Source: a virus. From it: DNA of 29,354 bases. The DNA is taken from positions 1-29,354 of IMG/VR virus record IMGVR_UViG_3300044998_001099. The stretch is one strand, 5' to 3'. Below, piece by piece: positions 23,043 through 29,354 of the stretch. Position numbers and translations under genes: made by a program. The notes under the pieces are model-generated. The model saw only the letters and a list, made by a program, of their open reading frames with translations, was not told the origin of the DNA and did not search any database. Within the stretch, counting starts at the first letter, position 1. Each line of letters opens with the position of its first letter.

Positions 23043-23337
23043 TTGTCCACCCACCGGTTGCGAGGGCGCAGAAACCGGATTGCGGCCGCGGAACCGCAAG
23101 CGATAGACTCCCGTCACCGTCGAGACTTGGGCTTTGAGGCGACGGCACGGTGGCTCAGGAGCCACCCCGCAAGCGAAAGCGGACGCCTTCGCGTCGATCT
23201 CATGGTTCCTTCCCGGCCCTGGCGTATGCGGGGGGCGAACGCGCCGGACTTCGCTAGCGTCAGCCCCGTTCTCTAGGTTGCCAAGACGGCCAAGTTGCCG
23301 GCCGTTGCGCCTCCCCGTTCACCAGAAGCAGGTTGCG
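23043..23337. other. Divergent intergenic region between the TA operon and the ParB-methyltransferases
   Basis: No gene is supported. The methyltransferase frame is open upstream to 23134, but that part has no ParB similarity. A hairpin GTGGCTC-AG-GAGCCAC lies at 23150-23165. Promoters for both directions must lie here; no clear -35/-10 pair was recognised. Confidence 0.4.
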
Positions 23338-24798
23338 ATGCCCCAGGCCCCTTGGGCTGCGAGCACCGTCGAGGCGCGCGCGGTCACCTCGCTGCTGCCC
23401 TATGCCGGGAATGCGCGCACGCACGCGCCCGAGCAGGTGGCGCAGATCGCAGCCAGCATCCTCGAGTTCGGCTTCGTCGCGCCGGTGCTGGTGGACGAGC
23501 ATGGCGAGCTGATCGCCGGCCACGGTCGGCTGCTGGCGGCGAAGTCGCTGGGCCTCGAGACCGTCCCGACCATTGTCCGCGCCGGGCTGAGCGAAGCGCA
23601 GAAGGCAGCCTACCGCCTGGCGGACAACAGGATCGCGCTGAACGCGGGCTGGGACGAAGCGCTGCTTGCCGCCGAGGTCACGAAGCTGCAGGAGATGGGT
23701 GACGTCGATCTGGCACTGACCGGCTTCGGCGCGGACGAACTCGATCGCCTGCTCGCCGGGCTGGAAACCAGCCCTGGCAACGAGGCGGCATCCGCCGTTG
23801 CCAGCGGTCCTGAACCCGCGGCTGGCAACCAGCCTGATGCCAACGCCGAGCCGGCGGATGATCCCGCCGACGCATCAATCGAGCCGCCGCGGCGCGTCAT
23901 CACCCGAACGGGTGATCTCTGGCGCCTTGGCGACCATCGCCTCCTCTGCGGCGACAGCACCGATACGGCTTCCGTCGCCCGCATGATCGGCGACGACCGC
24001 GCGGCGCTGCTGTTCACATCCCCGCCGTACGGCAACCAGCGCGACTACACCACCGGCGACGTCTCGGATTGGGATGCGCTGATGCAGGGCGTGTTCGCAC
24101 ATCTCGGCGCGGCGCTGCGTCCCGATGCGCAGGTGCTGGTGAACCTCGGCCTGATCCACCGCGAGAGCGAGTGGCAGCCCTACTGGTCAGCGTGGGTCGA
24201 CTGGATGCGCGCCCGCGGCTGGCGGCGCTTCGGCCTCTATGCCTGGGACCAGGGGCCGGGGCTTCCCGGTGACTGGAACGGCCGCCTCGCCCCGGCTTTC
24301 GAGCTTGTCTTCCACTTCAACCGCGAGGCGCGGCAGGCGAACAAGATCGTGCCCTGCAAATGGGCCGGTACGCCGAACAAGGGCAGCGGCCTTCGCGCCG
24401 CCGATGGCGAGGTGAAGGCCTACACACACATCGGCCTCCCCGTGCAGGACATGCGCATCCCCGATGCGGTGCTCCGCATCACGCGGCACAAGGCACGTGG
24501 CATCGAGACCGAGCACCCGGCGGTGTTCCCCGTGGCGCTCCCCGAGTTCCTGATGCGGACCTACACCGACGAGAGCGATGTGGTGTTCGAGCCCTTCTCC
24601 GGGTCCGGCACGACGATCCTGGCAGGCCAGCGCACCGGCCGCCGGGTGGCCGCCATCGAGCTTGCGCCGGCCTATGTCGACCTCGCGATCGCACGGTGGC
24701 GCATGCTGCACCCCGATCTGCCTGTGACGCTCGACGGCGACGGGCGGGACTACGACGCCATCGCTGCGGTGCGCACGGAGATGGCCGATGCTGCCTGA
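23338..24798 (+). CDS. ParB-domain / DNA methyltransferase fusion (SPPY type)
   Basis: From ATG 23338 the protein has 486 residues. Residues 10-140 form a ParB/Spo0J-like domain (NARTHAPEQVAQIAASILEFGFVAPVLVD, GHGR at 61-64). After an acidic linker comes an amino-methyltransferase: CGDSTD, catalytic TSPPYGNQ (227-234) and motif I FEPFSGSGTT (417-426), in the order typical of beta-class enzymes. SPPY is found in N4-cytosine as well as some N6-adenine enzymes. Such fusions are frequent in phages and are thought to modify phage DNA against restriction. It overlaps the next, related gene by 11 bp. Confidence 0.87.
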   Translation: MPQAPWAASTVEARAVTSLLPYAGNARTHAPEQVAQIAASILEFGFVAPVLVDEHGELIAGHGRLLAAKSLGLETVPTIVRAGLSEAQKAAYRLADNRIALNAGWDEALLAAEVTKLQEMGDVDLALTGFGADELDRLLAGLETSPGNEAASAVASGPEPAAGNQPDANAEPADDPADASIEPPRRVITRTGDLWRLGDHRLLCGDSTDTASVARMIGDDRAALLFTSPPYGNQRDYTTGDVSDWDALMQGVFAHLGAALRPDAQVLVNLGLIHRESEWQPYWSAWVDWMRARGWRRFGLYAWDQGPGLPGDWNGRLAPAFELVFHFNREARQANKIVPCKWAGTPNKGSGLRAADGEVKAYTHIGLPVQDMRIPDAVLRITRHKARGIETEHPAVFPVALPEFLMRTYTDESDVVFEPFSGSGTTILAGQRTGRRVAAIELAPAYVDLAIARWRMLHPDLPVTLDGDGRDYDAIAAVRTEMADAA

Positions 24799-26035
24799 CC
24801 TGCAGCTCGAGATGATGCCGGTGGCGTCGCTGGCGCCCTACGTGGCGAATGCCCGGCAGCATCCGCCCGAGCAGGTGGCGCAGCTTGCCGCGTCGATCGG
24901 CGAGTTCGGCTTCAACGTGCCGGTGCTGGTCGATGATGCCGGCGTGCTGATCGCCGGCCACGGTCGCGTGCTGGCCGCGAAGGCGCTTGGGCTGGAGGAA
25001 GTGCCAGCCATCCGGCTCGGGCACCTGACGGAAGCACAGGCGCGCGCCTTCCGCCTCGCGGATAACCAGCTAGCGCTGACCTCGACCTGGGACGAGAGCC
25101 TGCTCGCCGCCGAGCTGCGCGCGCTGCGCACAGACGAGTTCGATCTCGGCCTGGTTGGCTTCGACAATGCGACGCTCGATCGGCTGCTGGCCGAGACGGC
25201 GACGGATGGGCCGGCGCCACCTAGCGGCGATCCTGACGCCCCGGCCCCCGAGCCACCCGCGGTGCCGCTCACGCGCCCTGGCGATCTCTGGTTGCTCGGG
25301 CCGCACCGCCTGCTCTGCGGCGACGCCACCAGCGCCGCCGATGTCGCGCGGCTGCTCGCGGGCACGACGCCGCACCTGATGGTCACAGACCCTCCCTATG
25401 GGGTGAACTACAATCCCGAGTGGCGCAACGAGGCCGGCGTCTCGGCGACGATGCGCACCGGCAAGGTGGCGAACGATGACCGCGCCGACTGGCGCGCCGC
25501 CTGGACGCTATTCCCCGGCGATGTGGCTTACATCTGGCACGCGGGCGTGCATGCGCGGACGGTGATCGAGAGCCTCGAGGCGGCAGGCTTCGCGGTGCGC
25601 AGCCAGATCGTCTGGGCGAAGTCCCGGTTCGTGCTCGGCCGCGGTGACTATCACTGGCAGCACGAGCCCTGCCTCTACGCCGTGCGTAAGGGTGCGACGG
25701 GTCACTGGCAGGGCGCGCGCGACCAGGCGACGCTCTGGCCGATCAGCACGGCCGGCGACGAGGACGCCGCCACCGTGCACGGAACGCAGAAGCCGGTGGA
25801 ATGCATGCGCCGGCCGATGCTGAACAACAGCGCGCCGGGCGATGCGATCTACGAGCCGTTCTGCGGCAGCGGCACGGCCATCATCGCGGCCGAGACCGTC
25901 GGGCGCGTCTGCCTCGCGATGGACGTCGATCCGGCTTATGTCGACGTGGCTGTGCAGCGGTGGCAGACGCTGACGGGCAGCGCTGCGATGCTCGCAGCGA
26001 GTGGTCGCACATTCGGCGAAATTGCACCCGCGTAG
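24788..26035 (+). CDS. ParB-domain / DNA methyltransferase fusion (DPPY type)
   Basis: The 415-residue protein is a paralogue of its upstream neighbour. The ParB-like part has NARQHPPEQVAQLAASIGEFGF and AGHGR (57-60). The methyltransferase part has VTDPPYGVNY (DPPY 201-204), HGTQKPVE (331-338) and EPFCGSGTA (356-364). DPPY indicates N6-adenine methylation. The two ParB parts are closely alike, while the catalytic parts differ, so together they could modify two kinds of site. It ends three bases before the convergent DUF429 gene. Confidence 0.87.
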   Translation: MLPDLQLEMMPVASLAPYVANARQHPPEQVAQLAASIGEFGFNVPVLVDDAGVLIAGHGRVLAAKALGLEEVPAIRLGHLTEAQARAFRLADNQLALTSTWDESLLAAELRALRTDEFDLGLVGFDNATLDRLLAETATDGPAPPSGDPDAPAPEPPAVPLTRPGDLWLLGPHRLLCGDATSAADVARLLAGTTPHLMVTDPPYGVNYNPEWRNEAGVSATMRTGKVANDDRADWRAAWTLFPGDVAYIWHAGVHARTVIESLEAAGFAVRSQIVWAKSRFVLGRGDYHWQHEPCLYAVRKGATGHWQGARDQATLWPISTAGDEDAATVHGTQKPVECMRRPMLNNSAPGDAIYEPFCGSGTAIIAAETVGRVCLAMDVDPAYVDVAVQRWQTLTGSAAMLAASGRTFGEIAPA

Positions 26036-26037
26036 TC

Positions 26038-26835
26038 TCACGCCAGCGGTCGCGGAATCCAGATCGCTGCGTCGTCGTCGCCGAAGCTTTGCGCGTGTCC
26101 ATTAAGAGCCGCGATGCCGACCCACACGCACACCGCTGCGTCGATCAAATCCTCGGCGGACTTCAACTCCCATTTTGGGGCGTCGACCAGGGGCAAGCGC
26201 AGACGCTCAGCCGCACCAGCAATCTGCCGATCAATGCGGTGCACGATGGAAGACCAATTTGCGAGAAGGAGTACCTTCCTCTCGGCACCAGAAATGGTGG
26301 GCCAGTACTTGCTGATCTTGGCCACCTTGTAGGGTAGTCGCTCCGGGGCGGACATCAGCTCGACCAGGGCAGGATGCGGGTAGACCTCAATCAAGCAAGG
26401 TGGAGCGATCGTTTCCGTTGCAAGTGGATATCCTGCATCGGCGAAACTGGAAGTGAGAGATTCACTGATGCTTCCTGGCCTCTCGGCGTTCGGTGTGTGC
26501 GTGCCGCACTTGCGGGCGCCGTAGGCTTTAGAGACTGCATTGTCAGCGAAGCGCCGTCGGAGGATTGGCGACCGTGCCATGGGCATGTCGATCGCGACAA
26601 TGTCGGGGCGCTGTCCCGTAAGTGTGATGCAAGCATGCATCAGATCCGCGATCGACGGCATGGAGCCGGTAGGTCGAGTCCCGGAAACATCCGCGCCGGC
26701 AGCGCGTGCCACGAAATGCAGATATGAGTCTTCAGCGGCCACAAGCTCCCATCCGGTATCGCTCTCCTTCGCAAGTGCGACCCCACTCGGTTCCGTAACC
26801 GTCCAAGCTGCGTCAATCCCGAGGACCGTTCTCAC
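26038..26835 (-). CDS. DUF429 family protein (predicted RNase H-like fold)
   Basis: The 265-residue protein starts at GTG 26835 with GGAG 11 bases before it. Landmarks are LGIDAAWT (5-11), DIVAIDMPMA (D78, D83), AYGARKCGTHTPN (105-116), LIEVYPHPALVEL (148-160) and AEDLIDAAVCVWVGI, the DUF429 pattern. The conserved acidic residues suggest an RNase H-like nuclease, which is a prediction for the family. It stands alone on the minus strand between phage genes, the layout of a moron (an extra gene carried by a prophage). GC is lower than its neighbours, suggesting separate acquisition. Confidence 0.8.
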   Translation of the reverse strand: MRTVLGIDAAWTVTEPSGVALAKESDTGWELVAAEDSYLHFVARAAGADVSGTRPTGSMPSIADLMHACITLTGQRPDIVAIDMPMARSPILRRRFADNAVSKAYGARKCGTHTPNAERPGSISESLTSSFADAGYPLATETIAPPCLIEVYPHPALVELMSAPERLPYKVAKISKYWPTISGAERKVLLLANWSSIVHRIDRQIAGAAERLRLPLVDAPKWELKSAEDLIDAAVCVWVGIAALNGHAQSFGDDDAAIWIPRPLA

Positions 26836-26884
26836 GATTAGAAAGACTCCGCGCCGCGTTCCGTTCGACCCCGCAAGTCTGATA

Positions 26885-26914
26885 CGGGACGGAGCGAATT
26901 GACACTCCGTCCCG
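26885..26914 (-). terminator. Strong hairpin after the DUF3489 gene
   Basis: CGGGACGGAG (26885-26894) and CTCCGTCCCG (26905-26914) form a perfect 10-bp stem with a 10-nt loop, beginning nine bases beyond the DUF3489 stop. No U tract follows on either strand, so it is a terminator-like or RNA-stabilising hairpin rather than a textbook terminator. Confidence 0.6.
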
Positions 26915-26922
26915 GTCAGTGC

Positions 26923-27786
26923 TCAGCGCTGGGTGCGGTAGATCGAGTAGGATCCCTTCGCGCCCTCCTTGTTGGGCCCGACCTGGCGGATGCGCTCCAG
27001 CACCTCGCCAGTGATGCCCTTTCGCTTCAGCCCGGCGAGGAAGCCGCGGACGGTGTGGCTCTGCCAGCCGGTGGCCTCGATGATCTGGGCGATGGTCGCG
27101 CCCTCGTCGCGGCGCAGGAGGGCGAGCACCGTCTCCTGCTTCGTTCCCTCTCGCGGCTTGCGCTGCGCGCCAGGCTCCCGCGAGGTGCGGGAGGGCTTGC
27201 GCGCCGCGACCGTGCGGAGCTCGGCGACAAGGTTCGCGTGATCTGCGCAGAAGCGCGACCAGGCCGGCTGGTCAGCCGCGTGCGCTGTGATCGTGCCGAT
27301 GGCCCGGACCAGCGCGTGCTCGATCGGCTGGTAGCTTTGGTCGTCTGGCCCGTCGATCAGCGCCGGGTCCACCCCAAGCCGCTCGTGCCTCGGCCGGTCG
27401 TCCTCGGGATCGGCGTCGTCGTCGCCCTGGGGTGCGTCCTGGGTGGCCTCAGGCGCCAGGGCGTCGTCCTGCTGCGGCGCCGGCTTCTCCGCGCCCGTGG
27501 GCGCCGTGTCAGCCGCGGCGTCGCCCTCGTTCGGGTCGATGCCGATGGCGCGCAGCCCCTCGTCGGTGATGCGCGCCACGATCCAGGTCCCGTCCTCGTC
27601 CTGGCGCCAGCCGAGCCCCACGTGCTCGGGCTGCGCGTTGATCTCGGTCAGCAGGGTGTTCTTGATCAGGCTGCGGAACACCGCGTTACGGGCCGCGGCC
27701 GGGAGGCCCTTGGGCGCGCGCGCCAGCCCCGCCTCATGCTTCGCGGCGGCGGAGAGAATCACCAACTGGGTATCGGAAAGCTTCAT
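26923..27786 (-). CDS. DUF3489 domain protein
   Basis: ATG 27786 is preceded by AAGGAG at eight bases; the longer frame to 27852 runs through the hairpins and is rejected. The 287-residue protein opens with MKLSDTQLVILSAAAKHEAG and a region LPAAARNAVFRSLIKNTLL. An acidic, alanine/proline-rich linker fills about residues 90-140. The last 75 residues (GTKQETVLALLRRDEGATIAQIIEATGWQSHTVRGFLAGLKRKG) are the DUF3489 winged helix. DNA binding is likely; its target is unknown. Confidence 0.82.
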   Translation of the reverse strand: MKLSDTQLVILSAAAKHEAGLARAPKGLPAAARNAVFRSLIKNTLLTEINAQPEHVGLGWRQDEDGTWIVARITDEGLRAIGIDPNEGDAAADTAPTGAEKPAPQQDDALAPEATQDAPQGDDDADPEDDRPRHERLGVDPALIDGPDDQSYQPIEHALVRAIGTITAHAADQPAWSRFCADHANLVAELRTVAARKPSRTSREPGAQRKPREGTKQETVLALLRRDEGATIAQIIEATGWQSHTVRGFLAGLKRKGITGEVLERIRQVGPNKEGAKGSYSIYRTQR

Positions 27787-27807
27787 CGTCGTGGCTCCTT
27801 CGTCGAA

Positions 27808-27849
27808 GCCCGACCATCGGGCTCCTACGAGCCCGAGCCCCGCCGGGGC
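27808..27849. repeat. Three adjacent hairpins in the leader of the DUF3489 gene
   Basis: GCCCGA-CCA-TCGGGC (27808-27822), GGGCTC-CTAC-GAGCCC (27819-27834) and GCCCC-GCC-GGGGC (27837-27849) are consecutive perfect stems. The first two share GGGC and exclude each other, as in an attenuator. They lie between the 78-residue ORF and the DUF3489 start. They may be a terminator or a switch; this is inference. Confidence 0.45.
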
Positions 27850-27881
27850 CACCGGTCGGGGCGGTGCGGGAAGGGCCCGCG

Positions 27882-28118
27882 TCAGGCGGCGAATTCGCCC
27901 CGCTTGAAGTAGGCGTCGGTGACTTGGCGCAGCCTGCTGTTCCAGTGCTCGAGGTTGGCGGCCTCGCCCCAGAGCACCGCCTCCGGGTCCGCGCCGAAAT
28001 GGTCCGCGCTCATCTGCTGCAGCTCGGCGAGCAGGGCGTCGAACTCAGCCTTCCTGGCGAGGAAAGCCTCCAGGCTTTTCTGCTGGTTCAGGGCGGCGCG
28101 GGCTTCGCGGTCGGTCAT
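27882..28118 (-). CDS. Small hypothetical protein (coiled-coil type)
   Basis: From ATG 28118 (an open frame reaches 28196 but lacks a site) this encodes 78 residues: MTDREARAALNQQKSLEAFLARKAEFD, LLAELQQMSADHFGADPEAV, then WGEAANLEHWNSRLRQVTD. It is mostly helical and acidic. GGAGA lies ahead of the ATG. It probably shares a transcript with DUF3489 downstream. Family not recognised; similar short ORFs accompany DUF3489 genes. Confidence 0.6.
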   Translation of the reverse strand: MTDREARAALNQQKSLEAFLARKAEFDALLAELQQMSADHFGADPEAVLWGEAANLEHWNSRLRQVTDAYFKRGEFAA

Positions 28119-28243
28119 CGTCGTCTCCGTCTGGTGCTGCGCGGTGCTCCGCGCGTGACGGACCATTCGCGCTGCGGCGGGGGCTGAGCCAAGCATCTCC
28201 TGCGCTGCGATCGTTGCTTTCTTCAGGGGCTTTGGATCACATC

Positions 28244-28819
28244 ATGATCGCTGCCGCGCAGCCGGGCCGCGTGGCCTCGCAGCGCGAGGTGGCGCGCCGC
28301 CTCGGCATCTCCCACACGGCGTTACAGAAGGCGCAGCGCGTCGGCCGCATCGCGCCCGAGGCCGATGGCGCCTGGGACGTCGAGAAGGTCCGCACCCGGC
28401 TCGCCGAGAGCAGCGATCCGACCCGCAAGACCGCCGCCTTCGTCGTGCCGACGCAGCCTCGTCCTGCCGCTCAGGCTCCCCTTGCACCGGCACCGGCCGC
28501 GGCACCGGATCCGCTGCCGCGCACCGCTGGCAGCACCTTCCACGATGCGCGCACGGCGAACGAGGTGCTGAAGGCGCAGGAGCGTCGGCTGCGCCTCGAT
28601 GAGCGCAAGGGCAAGCTCGTGGACAAGGCGCGCGCGCTGCTGCTGGTGCACCGCCTCGCCAGGGAGGAGCGCGATGCGATCCTCGCCTGGCCTGCACGCG
28701 TGGCCGCCGAGATGGCAGCGGAGCTCGGCGTGGATGCGCACAGGCTGCAGACCATGATGGACACACGCCTGCGCCAGCACCTGGCCGAGCGGCACGATGT
28801 TCGGGTGAGCGTCGGCTGA
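28244..28819 (+). CDS. Phage terminase small subunit, Nu1-like
   Basis: From ATG 28244 the protein has 191 residues (a TTG at 28214 would add ten). The N-terminus QREVARRLGISHTALQKAQRVGRI and EVARRLG is the winged-helix DNA-binding part of Nu1-type small terminases. After a proline-rich linker, DARTANEVLKAQERRLRLDERKGKLVDKAR and EERDAILAWPARVAAEMAAELG match the phage 'element of external origin' family. It would recognise the packaging site. Its stop overlaps the large-subunit start (TGATG). Confidence 0.82.
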   Translation: MIAAAQPGRVASQREVARRLGISHTALQKAQRVGRIAPEADGAWDVEKVRTRLAESSDPTRKTAAFVVPTQPRPAAQAPLAPAPAAAPDPLPRTAGSTFHDARTANEVLKAQERRLRLDERKGKLVDKARALLLVHRLAREERDAILAWPARVAAEMAAELGVDAHRLQTMMDTRLRQHLAERHDVRVSVG

Positions 28820-29354
28820 TGGGTGGCGAGCGTCTTCTCGACGAGCTTGGGCGCTTCGATGGCGACGCCGAGATCCTGCAGTCCTGGCGCGACGGCATGG
28901 CGCCGGAGCCGGCGCTGCTGGTCTCTGAATGGGCTGACCGCCATCGCATCCTGAGCAGCCGTGGATCGGCTGAACCAGGTCCGTGGCGCACGGCGCGCAC
29001 GCCCTATCTGAAGGAGGTCATGGACGCGCTTTCGCCATCGCATCCGGCACGGCGCATCGTACTCATGAAAGGTGCGCAGGTCGGCGGCACCGAATGCGGC
29101 AACGGATGGATCGGCTACGTGATCCACCATGCGCCCGGGCCAATGCTGGCGGTGCAGCCGACCGTCGAACTGGCCAAGCGCTTCTCCGACCAGCGCATCG
29201 ACCCACTGGTCGAGGAGACGCCTGCGATCCGCGAGCGCGTGGCCCCCTCCCGCGCACGCGACAGCGGCAACACGCTGCTCTCGAAGGAGTTCCCCGGAGG
29301 GATCCTGGTGCTCACCGGCGCCAACAGCGCAGTGGGGCTGCGCTCGATGACGGC
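28819..29354 (+). CDS. Terminase large subunit, GpA-type, 5' part (runs off the window)
   Basis: The frame opens at ATG 28819 and stays open to the right edge (178 codons seen). Typical GpA features are LLVSEWADRHRILSSRGSAEPGPWRTARTPYLKEV and VLMKGAQVGGTECGNGW, whose KGAQVGGTE is the adenine-binding Walker A variant of the lambda-like packaging ATPase. LAVQPTVELAKRFSDQRIDP follows. With the small subunit it packages DNA into the capsid. The nuclease half lies beyond the window. Confidence 0.9.
   Translation, partial: MGGERLLDELGRFDGDAEILQSWRDGMAPEPALLVSEWADRHRILSSRGSAEPGPWRTARTPYLKEVMDALSPSHPARRIVLMKGAQVGGTECGNGWIGYVIHHAPGPMLAVQPTVELAKRFSDQRIDPLVEETPAIRERVAPSRARDSGNTLLSKEFPGGILVLTGANSAVGLRSMT

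Noticed and set aside
23134-23337. N-terminal extension of the first ParB-methyltransferase
   Set aside because: The extra residues are arginine/serine/proline-rich with no ParB match; the ATG at 23338 begins right before the ParB homology.
1-29354. CRISPR array or rRNA genes
   Set aside because: No regularly spaced direct repeats with unique spacers and no rRNA sequence were seen; the only repeats are the short ones listed.

Overview
The window looks like a high-GC alphaproteobacterial chromosome, possibly Acetobacteraceae or another Rhodospirillales (inferred from composition and the style of the phage genes; the genus is not determined). It has two parts: a variable island of insertion sequences and restriction genes (about 1-7.25 kb), and the left part of a prophage with a serine recombinase (about 7.6 kb to the right edge, where it runs out of the window).

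Island. At the left edge lie the 3' end of one IS3-family element and a remnant of an IS5-type transposase, followed by tRNA-Glu(TTC). Next, on the minus strand, is a GmrSD-like DUF262/DUF1524 type IV restriction gene. It is split by a complete IS3-family element (2289-3486) flanked by a 4-bp duplication, and removing the element restores one open frame of 558 codons. A lower-GC restriction-modification locus follows: an HsdM-like N6-adenine methyltransferase, a half-length HsdS-like specificity subunit, and a convergent stand-alone PD-(D/E)XK nuclease. This is the layout of a type IIH (AhdI-like) system. A composite palindrome covers the methyltransferase start.

Prophage. The minus-strand integration cassette is a small ORF, DUF2924, a large serine recombinase and a KorB-like protein, all joined by 4-bp overlaps. 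Next come a lysogeny-type operon (ImmA/IrrE peptidase, Xre repressor, unknown protein) and a divergent control region with repeated GGGGTG motifs. The rightward early operon starts with a phage sigma factor. It then encodes small unknown proteins, a Holliday-junction-resolvase-like nuclease, a 36-residue membrane peptide, a Sak4-like ATPase, a DUF669 protein, a RecB/Cas4-type nuclease, an SF2 helicase, a DUF6511 protein and a Prim-Pol/ATPase replication protein. An AT-rich, repeat-bearing stretch that could be an origin follows, then a DUF6456 protein. Cargo genes come next: a DUF1778/GNAT toxin-antitoxin pair, two tandem ParB-methyltransferase fusions, a DUF429 protein and a DUF3489 protein. 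The packaging genes (Nu1-like small terminase and the start of a GpA-type large terminase) close the window.

How the parts fit together: the early operon supplies transcription control, strand annealing, nuclease, helicase and primase functions. The ParB-methyltransferases could protect phage DNA from restriction, and the toxin-antitoxin pair could stabilise the prophage. The island next to it carries two restriction systems, one of them inactivated by the IS.
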